This document shows positions 39,561 through 52,130 of a stretch of DNA of 64,000 nucleotides, one piece after another; the first letter of the stretch is position 1; every line of letters starts with the position of its first letter. The DNA is from Platanthera guangdongensis. Lineage: Eukaryota; Streptophyta; Magnoliopsida; Asparagales; Orchidaceae. The notes under the pieces were generated by a model, which saw only the letters and a program-made list of their open reading frames with translations, had not been told where the DNA came from and did no database searches. The DNA lies in assembly GCA_039583875.1 (NCBI GenBank), contig CM077150.1, positions 179,680,375 through 179,744,374 of the forward strand, given 5' to 3'. A program made the translations under genes and the position numbers.

Positions 39561-41966
39561 ATGGGGTCAAGAATGAACTATAAGGATCTAGGGTCCATGA
39601 AGCTACCAACCTGGAGGAAGGAAGGATTTGGTCTCTGGAAGCAAAGGGTCAGATTGTTCATGGAAGCATCTGACCCTAAGATCTATGTAACAGTAGTGGA
39701 AGGTCCCTTTATTCCCACAATAACTTCCACCATAGATCCAACAGTGAGGATTCCTAAGGCATATACAGAGATGGATAGAGATGTGGTGATTCTGTCCACC
39801 ATGGATAAAAGGGCACAAAATATTATAACAGTGTCATTGATGACTCAACCTTTCAAAATCTTGTACACTGCAAGACCTCCAAGGAAATGTATGATACCCT
39901 TGTGGTCTTCATGGAAGGCTCTGAGGAAGTCAGAGATGATAGGAAGTCCATGCTCAATAAAGAGTACGAGTCTTTCAGGCAAAGCAAATCTGAAAAAGTA
40001 GCTGGCTGTTTTGAAAGTTTCTTTAGGACAGTTAATGAACTAAGAACCTATGGTAGGGTCTTCAGCAACTATGAGCTGAATGAAAAGTTCCTTAGATCCC
40101 TCACTAGAGAATGGGATGCCAAGATATGTGTCATTAGAGAAATGGCTAAGCTGGTAGACACTTCTCCACCAACACTCTTTGGAAAGCTGCAGTCCTATGA
40201 AATGCAGCTGACTGCTAGACAAGATGAGGAGAAGGAAAGTCAATCCAAGACAAAGGCTAAGATAGTGGACCTCAAGGCAGAATCCCCAAGAAACAGCAAA
40301 AGAAAGACTCCTTCTCTAATAAGGAGAGAAGCTGAGACAAGCTCAGAAATGTCTGATACTTGTTCCTCAGACAACCACATATCTGATGAAGAGTTTGCAG
40401 TCTTCTCCAGGAAACTTCAAAAGTTCATGAAGAATAAGCACTAGGAGAACAAACCGTCATCATCATCTCATCACAGGAGGTCCTCCAAGAAGGACAGGTA
40501 TGTCCTCAAATCTAGTAAACAGATTTCATCTAAAGTCATCTGTTATTTTTTGCAGCAAGGCTGGACATGTCATTGCTGATTGCCCAGTCAGGAGCAAGGA
40601 CGAGGATGAGAAGAAGAAGAAGCATCACCATCACCTTATGGATAGGAAGAAGGAGAAGTCCTTTATGCCTAAGAAGGAGAAAAGCTGGACAAATTCTTTC
40701 TCCTCAGAATTAGAAGATTATGAGTAAAAAGCCTATATAGGGCTGATCTCTGTTGGTGCAGAGCCAGAAGAAGAAGAAGAATATCCTTCTGCCAGGATAG
40801 GAATAAGTGCCCCTCTGTCTGACTCTGACAGTGACAATGAGGAGGATGAAGAAGACGGTGAATGCCATGGGCTGATAGCAATAAATGAAGAAATAAATGA
40901 GCTCCACACAGAATCAATCAAGGTATATCCTCTCTCCATTTCTTCATCTTCTTTTGACTATGAAACCAGTCCAGATACTGGTGCATCTTCATCTTGTGAT
41001 AAAGATGGCTCAGAATCTAAGACTGATGTCAATCAACTGATTGACAAGTATGGACTACTCCTCGACGCTCTAAAGAAGAGGAGATCTCTTGCCAAAAGGA
41101 AAGCAAGGTAAATTGAAGTCCTCAAGCCTTATCAAACTTTTTATAATAATAAATCTATTGAACTTGATAAGAAATGTCATGAGGTTTCTGAAATCAAGAA
41201 AAGTCTTGAGTGTCAGTCCATGGTTCTAGAAGAAAAATCTAAACATATTAAATATTTAGAACAAAAATTTATTGAGAGATTAGGGATTGAGATTAACCCT
41301 TCTCAATCTCTTGGTAGGCTGCCAAAAGCTGCAACTTACCAAACCTCTGAGAAGCTAGGTATTGATCACACTAATTATCAATTCAAATCAAATATCCCTG
41401 ACAAAGTGACAGTATTTCAAAAAGTGAATTTACCTTCTAAAACTGTCAAGTTTGCACCACTCCAGAAGGATCAATCTAATATGTGCTCCACTAGTGGGGT
41501 GAAGATGCATGATCTCAGAAAGAGTGATACTATCCACTCTATCCAATACTCATGGTAAGTTCTTTATATTTGGATCCAAATATTCTTTATCTAAGGAAAT
41601 GAGAGAGTCCACTAAATGGCAGGCTCCAAAAATACATCTGGCTTATCCTGGACCAGTTGTATTTAGTTCTTCAGCACCTTCACTCAGGAAGAAGGGGCAG
41701 CATTATACAATGCTCATCCAACAAAGTCTGGTGCTGCTCACATCTCTCATGGACAACAATTCTGTGATGTCCTAAAGAGAATATACAACATTCATAAATG
41801 TTGGTGTTGTGGGAAATTGAGTCACTTTGCCATTGATTGTTGGCACAACCTGAATGTGACTAGTGGACAGAAAGGTGCTCAGCCCTGGCAGTGAGTTGGG
41901 CAAATGTTTTATGATGCTAATAAGAACCTAGGACCCAATTATCATTAGGTGCCTAAGGGTAAGTAA
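39561..41966 (+). pseudogene. gag: Copia-6 gag, several frameshifts
   Basis: Start MGSRMNYKDLGSMKLPTWRK (39561). A frameshift near 39835 leads to the frame with MEGSEEVRDDRKSMLNKEY, FLRSLTREWDAKICVIREMA and PPTLFGKLQSYEMQLTARQ. A TAG at 40442 follows, then the first zinc knuckle (about 40538-40582) split by one extra T in a T-run; after it CSKAGHVIADC. Acidic stretch (40740-40990), coiled-coil-like frame 41220-41558, frameshift, second knuckle CWCCGKLSHFAIDC (about 41800-41843), and the conserved end PKGK-stop at 41964-41966. Copia Gag of Sirevirus size. Confidence 0.83.
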
Positions 41967-42009
41967 TCTTTCTTTGCAGGATAGTCCAAATACCTGTCTG
42001 GATAAGACT

Positions 42010-42036
42010 TGGTATTTAGACAATTGGTGTTCTAGG
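42010..42036 (+). pseudogene. Stump of the protease active site in Copia-6
   Basis: WYLDNWCSRKM corresponds to WYLDSGCSRHM. Pol is absent after about 42060, as in Copia-5. Confidence 0.7.
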
Positions 42037-42579
42037 AAAATGTTTGGGACAGGATGATTGCTCAAGGAATATGCTCCATGAAAATCAATAAATTAAGGTT
42101 GAGGCTGTCAAGTATGTCATCCTCAAAAGTTATAGGAAGCTAACCTCAAGGTATGTCACTCTCTTTTATATATAGAGACTAAGTTTACTAATTGATAAAT
42201 TAAGTTAGATGTGCTTAAGATGAGCCTAATCAAGCACACCAAATAGATAATAGTGATCAAATTATTCTTTATAATTATGTGCACTGTTAAATTATCCAGC
42301 CCCTACTCTCAAGTTCAAATAACTTATTAGTAAGTCTCAAGGTAATATAGAAGAACTAAATGCCCTGGTTCATAACAGGAAGCATAACGCAACCCGTTAA
42401 AACCAAAATGTACTAATTTAAGCTAAAATGTTAAATTGGGTATCCTAATGATAAAGTAATTAAAATTTTTTGATATAAATATAAAGGCGACAAGAAACAA
42501 AAAGCCACACCACTCTTAAAAAGCCTTAACCCTAGCCGCCGAGACCGGAACTCTCTCAACATCCTATTGCACTATTTTA
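42037..42579 (+). other. Spacer between gag and ORF2 in Copia-6
   Basis: AT-rich, no frame. Unlike Copia-5 it lacks the TCCCGC-type repeat. A TATA-like TATAAATATAAAGG at 42475-42488 lies about 90 bases before the ORF2 ATG; an internal ORF2 promoter is conceivable but unsupported otherwise. Confidence 0.45.
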
Positions 42580-44919
42580 ATGGCGCCAAATGTGATCAAG
42601 GAGCTCCAGGAGGGATATGAAATTGTGAGAGATGGATTCAGTAACGCCTCGCCAGAGATTAAGGCTGTGTTGAGGATGATTGAAATCACAGGCCTGGAAT
42701 ACACCCTTTCTGAACCCTCCACCATTCTTAGAAAGGGGGTAGTAGAATTCTTCTCCAATAGTAGAGTGTCCTCCTCTCAAGACTATCTTAAATCTGAGGT
42801 TGAGGATATCAATACAAAGGTAAACCCTAAGAGACTGGGCAAAGCCCTTCATATACCCATCGTCAACCCTAGCGAGGAAGAAGAACTCACCATCACCGAT
42901 AGAGACAATGCTCTCAGGTGGTGTGGATACAGTAATGTTAAACCTCGATCTCTTAAGAGGAAATTATTCAACCAGAGAGGCAAACTGTTAGCAGATATTG
43001 TAGGGAAAGCCCTTATCTGCAAACCTGGATCACGTGACACAATCTCCAGGTCAATGTTTGATGTTATGACCAGGATAATCTTGAAAAGAAAGACCTCTTG
43101 GTCTATTCTCATCTACCAGAGATTAGTAGACTGTCTATTCACTCTAAACATGGGCAGAATTCTTTCTTTATACTTAGTGAACACCTACCCTGACACATTC
43201 AAACAAGAACATGGAGTAAAGATTCACTACCTGAAATGAATGGACATAAAGTCATTGGATAGATTCACTTGGATCTTACCCAAGAGCCATCCTACAAAAA
43301 CAAAGGACTCCTCAAGGGATAAAAGACAGCAAGCTGCTAAAGTATACAGTTCCTCCTGCTCTGAACCTAAGCTAGGAACTACCCCCCTGTTGATGTTGGT
43401 TTACAGACAGACATAACCCTGAGTCTCTCCTCAACAGACAATCAACTCCAGGATACTATTGTGCATGTTGATAAAATCCATGCCAGTCCTAGGTCAGTAC
43501 AAGTTTCAAAGAATGCCACAGAAGATGAGACAGACATGGCTGACACTGATGGTGCTGCAGCAATTGAAGATATACCTATTGTAGAAGATATCCATGAGCC
43601 ACATGAGACATTAGATACTTATCTTGATAAGTCCAGCCTAAAGAATGATTCTCAGCCTGATGGGGAGCATAATGAGATGGATTTGAAAACCTTGGACAAA
43701 GTTGTCAACAGATTAGTTGAGTCTGCACCCTCTACAAGTAATACTAACACCCTCTTAACTTGTGTTAATACAACTTTAATTAAGGAAATGACTCCTTATA
43801 CAGGTGCTGTAGTTGAGGGGGAATCTTCACAAATCCCTGCTCTGATAGAAGTCCCTCCTTCAATATGCCAAACACCCACTACCCAAATCTCTGATGAGAC
43901 ACTCCTAAATCATATCAAAGCACTCCTGGTGCTCAGACAATAACCCTCAATGAGTATGTTGACCACTCAGTTGGAGAGCTAAGGGATGAATTATTAGTTG
44001 AAGTCAAGGAATGTAAAGAAGAAACCTCTCACTTAAATAAACAGGTCACAACCCGGTTTGATTTGGCTGGAACAACTAGCATAAAGCTGACCACCCTCAT
44101 GAAATCCATGGAAACAAGCCAGAAATTCTCTACAACTGACATAGGATATGTCAAAAACTTTGTGAGTACAACTGATGAGGTGATCAGGGGTGCAGTAGAT
44201 CATGTAAATCAGCATGTCACCAATATTTCTCTCCACTCTATGGAGCAGGCAATACTTCTGAAAAATGAGCTGCTCACTGACAATGAGAGAATACTTCAAT
44301 CAACATCAAGAAGAAATGAAGTCAACACCTCCTTACTACAAACATTCATCCTTGAAGAAGGCAGAAAGTGGGAGAGCAGTCATGCTAAGACAGTAGGACT
44401 CATTGATAATCAAGCATTCAATATAATTCAAGGCACTAGGGTGGCAATGCACCAGCCCCTACTAGATAAAAAGAGGCCAGAGGATCTAGACTTCCCAGCA
44501 CAAGCTAGAGTTAGACAGGATGCACAACATGCTGCCAGAAGGAAAAGGGAAGGAACTCAGATGGCTAAAGAGTTTATGGCCAAGAGGAGAGATGAGAACA
44601 GGATGATCCAGATTATGAACAGCTAAGTGATTCCTCTGAATCCATCATTATAAATGCTTGGGTAAGCCAAGGAGAAGTCTTAAAGAACATTGATAGTGTA
44701 TATCCCTCAGAGAAATGGATAAAGCATCTAGAAAGGAATTCCCAAAGGGAAAGAGTATTCAAAGAAAATCTGGTAAGGAAGAGCAACCCTAATAAAATGC
44801 GTTCCAGATATATTCTAAAGTCATTCGTTTACTTCAAAAGGAAGAAGAACAAAGCTGAAAACTTGAAGAAGACTGCTGCAATGATGGATGCTGATGCAAG
44901 CTCGTCAAAGAATATCTGA
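42580..44919 (+). pseudogene. Copia-6 ORF2, homologue of Copia-5 ORF2
   Basis: Start MAPNVIKELQEGYEIVRDGF, then LEYTLSEPSTILRKGVVEFF, GKLLADIVGKALICKPGS and MGRILSLYLVNTYPDTF, aligning with Copia-5 over the N-terminal 220 residues. Stops or frameshifts at about 43237, 43420, 43940 and 44624 break it into pieces: an acidic middle with DETDMADTDGAAAIEDI, a helical region (44063-44626) and a basic C-terminus with ERVFKENLVRKSNPNKMRS. About 770 codons originally, close to Copia-5. Function unknown. Confidence 0.75.
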
Positions 44920-45363
44920 TATAGGGTTTATGGTCAGGCGTCTTTAAAATATTTTATCAATTGTAATGTATATCAACAATGTAGAAACTTCAAATCTCTA
45001 TCAATGAAATACATTTGAGTTGGCCCTGACTATATTGATGTGACAATGTTTAATAAATATGCTATTCTTTGATATACATCTTATGATCACAAGTTTAGCC
45101 TACTATTGTTTGACTATAGCTCTTTAAAATTAGTTAATGATTAGGAATTTCTTAATCATAATGTTTACCTTGTCAGTGATTGAAAATTCACCTCTATTAT
45201 TTTCATTCAATCCCAGTGTTAAGCCATCTCATCTAGGGGGAGTTATCCTGTACTGGGATGTCTAATTATCATGATAAAGTCTCATCAGGACTATCATGAT
45301 ATTTTTTGTGTCGATGCACCTTAACATGGATGGATGTTCTGCCTTCTTTAAATTGGGGAAGAT
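44920..45363 (+). other. Copia-6 3' UTR and polypurine tract
   Basis: AT-rich 3' UTR ending AAATTGGGGAAGAT before the LTR. A second GGGGGAG tract lies at about 45236-45242 (CTAGGGGGAGTT), as expected of Sireviruses, which often carry more than one polypurine tract. Confidence 0.7.
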
Positions 45364-45524
45364 TGTTGGGAATTGTGCCCTACAATGTTCCTCATGATTT
45401 GAATAGGCATCACAAATCATGCTAAGAGGCATAATGTATTTGATGTGTGCTTGAGTTCATGAATGCAGGAAGTCCATGATTGGACAGATCAACAAAAAGA
45501 ATATACTGGAGAATTCAAATTTTG

Positions 45525-45815
45525 TCAAACTCAGTTCAAAGTGTGGGTCCTAGATTTCATCGGGCTCAGCTCGCAGTTCGTCTAGCTCAGCTCACAGATC
45601 ATCGAGCTCAGCTCCCCATTCCTTGAGCTAAACTCAGGGGCTTATGATTCACGTTTTGTCGAGCTCAGCTCACAGTTCGTCGAGCTCAGCTCACAGATCG
45701 TCGAGCTTAACTCACCACTCTTTGAGCTAAATTCAGAAACTTGAGGTTCAGAATTCGTCGAGCTCAGCCCACAGATCGTCGAACACAGTTCAACATTCGT
45801 CGACCTAAAGTCAGA
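45525..45815 (+). repeat. CGTCGAGCTCAGCTCA palindrome array (Copia-6 3' LTR)
   Basis: Copy of 37385-37655; more CG centres are intact here (TCGTCGAGCTCAGCTCACAG occurs repeatedly). Confidence 0.77.
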
Positions 45816-45835
45816 CAAATTGACTAAGGCAAAAC

Positions 45836-46190
45836 TGCTGAGACAACTGAGAACCATGTCTGCGTTGAGATTACTGAGAAGAAATCGTTGAGATAGAAGA
45901 CAGTCTTAGCTGAGAAGAAGAAAGCGCTGAGAAGAAACTGCTGAGACAGAAGACAGTCTCAGTTGAGAAGAAGAAAGCGATGAGACCGCTGACAAGAAAC
46001 CACTGAGACAGAAGATAGTCTCAACTGAGAAGAAGAAAGAGTTGAGACTACTGAGAAGGAAGCACTGAGACAGAAGATAGTCTCAGCTGCTAAAGAATAA
46101 ACCGCTGAGATAGTTGAGAAAGAACCACTGAGATGAAGACAGTAAAAATTCACAAGTCAGGAAGCGCTGAGAGGCAAGACAGATGTCGTT
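45836..46190 (+). repeat. CTGAGAC...GTCTCAG hairpin repeats (Copia-6 3' LTR)
   Basis: Copy of 37676-38040, with a different number of internal indels. Confidence 0.7.
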
Positions 46191-46844
46191 GAGTGACTTA
46201 ACATCACTCAACGCTTTTTGAAGATCTAGAAATTTTTCTAAGTCTAGAATAAGATGACCACTGCCAACGTCACCAAGAAGTCAACAAAGTCAAATTACAT
46301 TAACCCATTGCGGGAAAGCTGTAGGAGCGCCGAAAGCTGCTTTGTCCATTTCTGAGGGTGGTGGCGCTCACCAATCCTTGGCTGGGCCCACTCCACAATT
46401 ATGTCGTTGATTCAAATCAACCGATATAAAAAGGAAAAAGAAAAGGATTAGGGTTAACGAATCAGAGAACAAACGCAGAACATACAAAGAAAAACTAGAG
46501 GTGGTTGGACTTCATCTTCTCCAATAAGCTTGAAAGCAAAAGTCCAGCAGAGTTAGCTAGAACGCAAAGAAAGAAAGCCGAAGCTCTTCAAGTTTAGCAA
46601 GATAGTTCTCTCCAGAACAAGGCTGTTGATTCATCTATTCAGCAAGGAGATAGCTATGTGAAGGGCCATCAACCTTCAACAATAGATTGCTGCTCACTTG
46701 TGCAGCAAAGGGGTTAGTTGTAGAATAAGACTCATTCCTTCTACAATAAGTGGTCTGGACTGATATCTGCTCTGTCCATCAAGGTAGACTTAGAGATTTA
46801 TCTCCGAGTCAGTTGTATTAAATTTATTTCATCCTATGTAAACT

Positions 46845-47385
46845 ACTATAGGATTCAGTTTATCTGAATCTGAGTTGTAGGGCCTTTTGGCCAGAGCTAT
46901 AGGTGACTAATTAGTTACTGAGGTAGGTTCCCAGCTGGGGTACTGAGGTAGGATGCAAGTGTGGACTTGAGAATAGGGTTGTCGTCCTAGCCGGAGTAGT
47001 AGGCCTTAGTTATAAGGCTGAGGTAGGTGATTGTTGAGTCATTGAGCTGTAGGTGACAAGTGTGTCACTGAGTTGTAGCCCTTAGAGGAGGCTGAGCTGT
47101 AGGTGTCTGGAAGGGCACTGATGTAGGTACCTGGAAGATACTGATTTATAGTAGTGCTGCAGTACTCTGAGAGTAGGGCTATGTGCCAGAAGTTGTAGGG
47201 TTGATAAGCCTGAGATGTATGCCTTATAAATAAGGTTGAGGTAGGTGGTCAGTTGACCACTAAGCTGTAGGAGCACTACATGGCTCTGAGGTAGGAACCT
47301 GTGTGGTTCTAAGGTAGGGTTTTGAAGAGAACCCGAGTGTAAGGCTGAGGGCTTGAGGTGTAAGCTCTGAGGAGCATAGTGGTGG
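46845..47385 (+). repeat. Mini-hairpin array (Copia-6 3' LTR)
   Basis: Copy of 38701-39235. Several stems pair better here: GATTC/GAATC, GTGAC/GTCAC, GTGGTC/GACCAC, GGGTT/AACCC. Confidence 0.8.
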
Positions 47386-47430
47386 AGTTTGTGCCTAGTC
47401 CAACAAATCAGTTGTATAGGTGGGAGGGAA

Positions 47431-47458
47431 AGTGAATGTACCTAATTAGGGAACCACT
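47431..47458 (+). promoter_or_regulatory. Conserved LTR stem-loop AGTGG...CCACT
   Basis: AGTGAATGTACCTAATTAGG..CCACT; one arm base mutated relative to 39287-39314. Confidence 0.65.
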
Positions 47459-47574
47459 ATAAATACTTATGTGTTGTACTGTGTTTCTTGTTCTTTTCTT
47501 ATATTGCAGGTGCTAAGGACATACTCTAGAACACTTAGTTAGAAAACAGTAAAAAGACATAAAAGATTTCAAAG

Positions 47575-47595
47575 ACCTATTCACCCCCTCTAGGT
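47575..47595 (+). promoter_or_regulatory. U5 stem-loop with C-rich loop
   Basis: ACCTA / TAGGT around TTCACCCCCTC. Confidence 0.67.
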
Positions 47596-47630
47596 GATTA
47601 GCTAACCTTAAGTAAATAACTTTCACTCGG

Positions 47631-48854
47631 CAAGTGTCACGGACTTCACCAACCCACTTCTGCAAGTTGCACAACAACCAAGGCAAACCACCACTTCACT
47701 AGGCAACCTGCCTCCAGGTCGCTCAATGTCAGGCAACCTACCTCCAGGTTTCGGAGCAATTAGGCAACTCTCAAGGTTGCCCACCAGAGGGTGACAACCT
47801 CCAGGCCGCCCAGCAGGGGTGTCAAGACTGACCATTACAACAGAGAGGTAGACTTCAGTAAAGGTGGTGACCTGCTTCTTCAGTCCGCAAGGTCGCCCAT
47901 TCGACCAGCTCACCCGCTTATAGTTCGCAGACGATAGCTCAGTCCACCCAAGTAGCGGGACTTACTCCAGCTATCCGCCAAACCGCACAACATTCAGTGG
48001 ATCCATCCCGTCTGCCGCAGGCTAGGCGAACTCGTTATGCTGCTCAACCCTTCAGCCTGCCTGCAGTAGATGGACTTCTTTGGCAGGAAGGCGACCTGCT
48101 TTATTCAGTTTGCTAGGTCACTGACCTCACCAAGCGACAAGCCTCCAGCAGTGGCAGACTCGTCTTGTCCGCCGTGGGCTGGGCAGACTCTCCCAGTCTG
48201 TCACTAAGGCCTCCAGACTTCCACCAGCACGCTTCCCTGTAATAGAGGCGGACTCACTACGCAGCCTGCCAATCAGCTTTCCAAACACTTCTTCCCAGCA
48301 GCGGGCGGATAACTCCTCAGCCCGCATATCTTGGCGCGAACTCACTCAACATAGAAGAGGCGGACTCGTCCCAGTCTGCCAACATCAGAATCAACTCCAG
48401 AAGACAAGTCCCTAACCGCACGACATGGTGCTGACTCGGCGGACTCTCTGTTCTACTCGCACAAATCACTGACTCACTCGGGGTGATGTTACCGAAAGCC
48501 ATTGCCTCCTCAGGCCTATAAATAGCTCCCATACCTCTCATTTAAGAGGACACAGATACGAGGGTAACCTCCATCAAGGTCAAGGAATCAGATCTTGCAG
48601 ACTCCACTTTCCAGTCCGCGCGACCTCACCTATCCTCTCTACCTGATCGCGCAGGCTGCTCGGCTTGCTCTAGCGAGCTCCGGTATCAGTTACCCATGCG
48701 GTCTGCCGACCTCTCTTCTTAGTCCACGCGGCCTCCTCTGGCAACTTCTTTTCTTAGTCGCCAGCTTTCCCCTATGTACCCTTTATTTTCTTTCCATGAA
48801 AAGGAGCAACCAAAGCTGTAATAATGAATATTAATCAAAGGAAAGCTCGTCGCA
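47631..48854 (+). repeat. Gypsy LTR remnant (Tat-like), right piece
   Basis: Continues 36898-37224. Rich in CAGTCTGC, GCGGACTC, GGCAACCT and CTCCAGG words. TATA box TATAAATA at 48517-48524, AT-rich poly(A)-like stretch at 48770-48840, and a possible LTR end CGTCGCA at 48854 followed by GTGGCATTTAAGTCGCGGTGGGA, which resembles the primer region of Tat-type gypsy elements. No gene. Confidence 0.6.
48517..48524 (+). promoter_or_regulatory. TATA box of the Tat-like LTR
   Basis: TATAAATA followed by AGCTCCCATACC, about 330 bases before the presumed LTR end. Confidence 0.5.
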
Positions 48855-50160
48855 AGAGTGGCATTTAAGTCGCGGTGGGAGAAGCCTGCTGTTACAGCTG
48901 CTAATGGCCCCCTATTCTTCTCAACTCACTTCTCTCGACATCAACCTGCAAACCCAACCGTCAAAGGAACCGTTTGCTCGAAAGTTCCTGATCAACCTTC
49001 CCGACCATCTCCGTACTCGGATCAACAACCTCCTTTCCTCTCCTCTATACCTGCAACCCCTTATCAAGTGCTTGCTTCACTCTCGAGCACTCAAAAGCTT
49101 TTCCTTACATCCTCAACAACCTCACCATTATCCCTGCAACCTTCTTCTTTAATCATCCCGCTTATGAGATCAAACACACTCGTTTGTTGCTGGTGCCCGC
49201 GATAACCTTCTCCTCTCTGTTTCCGCTGATCAACAGTTAACTTGTGACCTTCGGGTCTCGAATAGACAGTGAAAACCAACGGTTACTCATATCAGACCGC
49301 CAACTTCCTCAAAACATTCCTTGTACCAGCGAAGACGCTCTCTTGAAAGCCCTCTTGCTGACATGTCGGGAATCTGTCTGGCAGAACGCAGCGATTAACG
49401 ACACCCTTGCCACTATAATTCAGCGATTAGACTCGAAACCTACAGAAGCACCGGTTACTATAGTCAACTTTGCAGTGTGGAATCCGCACTCTTATCAGCC
49501 AACTTTTTAGCCAGTTGATCCTTATACCTATCTGGCAAGTTACCCACCTAAGCAGGCTGCAGTACCTTTGCAGTTTCTAGTTCAAGAAAAAAGGGAGAGT
49601 TCCTGCAAACTCAGCCCTCAAACCATCACTTACTCTGCCAATCACCCAAGAAAACCACCTGAATTTTCCACTATGAGGAAAAGAGACCCAAATGCTTTAC
49701 CCCCTATCAGGCAACCACCAAAGTCTCCTTCAATGGGTTTTCAACCGCAAGTAAGGAGAGGAAGGAATTTCTAACATCGTCTCTCCCCGAGCAAGGAATC
49801 CGTGATTGATAGCACAGTGGGTAAGGCAACTCAGGCCATGAAGTACAAACCAAGTGATAAGGGATCTTCTCTACTTGCTGATCAAAAGGCCAACGACTCA
49901 ACCAATATTGCAAATATCACAAGGAAAAGGGTCATGCAACAGAAGATTGTAGAGCTCTTCAACAACTAGTAGAGAAGATGATAAAATTGGGTAAATTCCA
50001 AAATTTGCTCGATGATTATTCCAACCCGTAAAAGCAAAGTGGTAGTGGGAAATCCTTTCGTTTCAAAAGTGGGAAACCAAATCAACAACATGAACTTCGG
50101 TCTTGGTATCGAAAGAATCAACGACGACTATGTAGACACCCTCAGGGATCAATCCTAAGC
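48855..50160 (+). pseudogene. gag: Tat-like gypsy gag remnant
   Basis: Fragments in different frames. The clearest is the zinc knuckle at 49909-49950, CKYHKEKGHATEDC, followed by RALQQLVEKMIKLGKFQNLL: the C-x2-H-x4-G-H-x4-C type with a DCxxLxxxIExLIxxGxL tail typical of Tat/Athila-lineage Gag. Upstream pieces (49244-49510, 49568-49774) may be its proline-rich Gag body. At least one frameshift just before the knuckle and a stop soon after. No protease or polymerase follows. Confidence 0.65.
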
Positions 50161-50510
50161 TAAAGAACAACGCAAACTCCTCAAAGCTCCTCACAATCAA
50201 GGGCAGTTATTTTCTACTTTACTCTTTAAACATTTTCTCTCTAAATCACTTCTAAGTGTTGTTTCTTTCATTTCAATAAAGTTTACATCGGAGATCCCAT
50301 ACTGACACAATTCCCTTTTTGGAGCGCTTCCTCCTATATTTTCTCTTTGCCAAAGAGATCACTGAACCATCAAGATATCACCAAGTCTTGTTGTTTCCTT
50401 CCATAGATTATTCTCTGGCTTAAGGCCACGATGACCACATATAGTGGGGAGTGTTTGCGTATGTGTAGTGTGTGCCGCTTAATCTATAAGGTGAACTTCA
50501 GGACTTCGTG
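50161..50510. other. Unassigned DNA after the gypsy gag remnant
   Basis: Non-coding, T/C-rich. A CATATAGTGGGGAGTGTTTGCG at 50436-50457 could be a polypurine tract next to an LTR start, but no matching LTR was seen. Confidence 0.35.
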
Positions 50511-52070
50511 TAAGACCCCTTTTTTCCTTTTAAACCACTGGGGTCTTATGCCCAGAACCACCACTTTGCGGTGACACCAACACAGCTGGGAAGGTTGTCA
50601 CTACAAAATGTCGATCCTGCCGGCCATACCGATATAAAAAAAGTAGAATAAGTATAAATAATACAATCAAACTAGTCCATCATAAGCACATATATAATAT
50701 AAATCTCCACGAAGGGAGAGTCCACAGAAAAGAATAAATAAGGTACTAAAATGGGCTCCTGCCCGATACATCAAGATCCTCACAAAAAGTCACTCAATGG
50801 GGAAGCAAATCTATAATAACTACTAAGGATCGGGACTCACAGTCCCTGTTCGCTGGACTACAGTGTTATACTACCCCGTCTCTACGCACACCGACCTCTG
50901 GGGTTGCGTCTCCTGTTGCGGCTCCACGATCCCCTAAAATGATTTGGTCAACGACCGTTAGTCTAAAAATACTAAGTCCTATCATCCCCCACACCTCCCC
51001 CAATGGATCCTAGACACCGAGCGGGGAGGAGGAAAGGGACGGTAATGAAGGTGGAGAGTAACAAAGTAAGCAGGTGATAACAGGACTAGTCTAACATGAG
51101 TATATAAACAGAGCAAGTATATGTAAGCAGTAGTAGGTAAGCAGTATAAATATACACAAGAACAAGTATAGTATGAAAAGGTAAACTAAGTAACCATGAC
51201 CTATAGGAATACCCATACAAACCTATAGACCAAGGGGTCATTTTGCAAGGCCTATTGTATAAATCATCCCATACCACTTTATACAATAGGTGTCAGGGGT
51301 TATATGCAATAATAATGCTATGACATGCAAGTATGCCATGATGTGAACATGCAAGTGCAACACACACACTCGACTCTATGCATACAGACCTTTAGTTCCC
51401 CCTTTCTGGAGCATAACATCCCAGGATACCTCCGTAGTGGCAAACGGAAGCGGTGGGTTAGGCGTCGCCCACCTCTAAACCGGTATCACACTACCAGTCA
51501 GACCTGTCGTATGCCTCAATGCTAGTGCACTAAGAGGAGCTCCTGCATACTCTTACTGACTAGACCGCCAGACTATATTTGGCCAAGTGCAAAACCACAC
51601 CTACCGAGCCAACGTATCGGTGTCGGTGTGACGACCCTCCAATACCGATAACCCACCATCTTATATCTTATGCACATGCAACATTAATGAATTTTACACC
51701 GAACTAAAGCTCCCCGGACTAACCTGTCTGTATCAAAACCATCCGAGCCATCGACTCGCCAGGATAACCTGCTCATCACCAAAACCACTGAGCCTACCGC
51801 TCGTGAGACCTAACCTAACTCCCACAAAATCGGGGAGTGTGAGTGTAAGTGTAATTCTAGTTATACTAGTTACTCTTAAACATTGATTTTTCTTATGATT
51901 TAGGTTAGCCCAGGACTGCCCCGGGCATACCCGGTGAAGGGTTCTCAAAGGGCACTAGGAACTATGATGGCAGCTGAAGCCCATCGTTCCCTTTCGCAAG
52001 GCACTTACTATTATTGGTTAATACCCAATCCCTTTTTAATATTACTCTGGATCTAACCCTAGTGTGTTTT

Positions 52071-52130
<60 letters not shown>

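Larger units (their letters stand above)
37225..47625 (+). mobile_element. Copia-6: pol-less element with gag and ORF2
   Basis: LTRs 37225-39482 (2258 bases) and 45364-47625 (2262); duplicated target CTCGG at 37220-37224 and 47626-47630. Order: LTR, primer site, broken gag with two knuckles, protease stump, short spacer, broken ORF2, polypurine tract, LTR. There is no integrase, reverse transcriptase or RNase H. It has the same plan as Copia-5 but a different LTR and much more decay. Confidence 0.92.
45364..47625 (+). repeat. Copia-6 3' LTR
   Basis: TGTTGGGAATTGTG...AAATAACTTTCA, then target copy CTCGG. Arrays as in the 5' LTR: palindromes 45525-45815, CTGAGAC hairpins 45836-46190, TATATAAA-like at 46424. 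Confidence 0.88.

Noticed and set aside
41955..41982. A 21-base intron between GTAAGT and TTTGCAG at the gag end of Copia-6
   Set aside because: Too short for a plant intron. The motifs are kept as a finding only as possible separate donor and acceptor sites.
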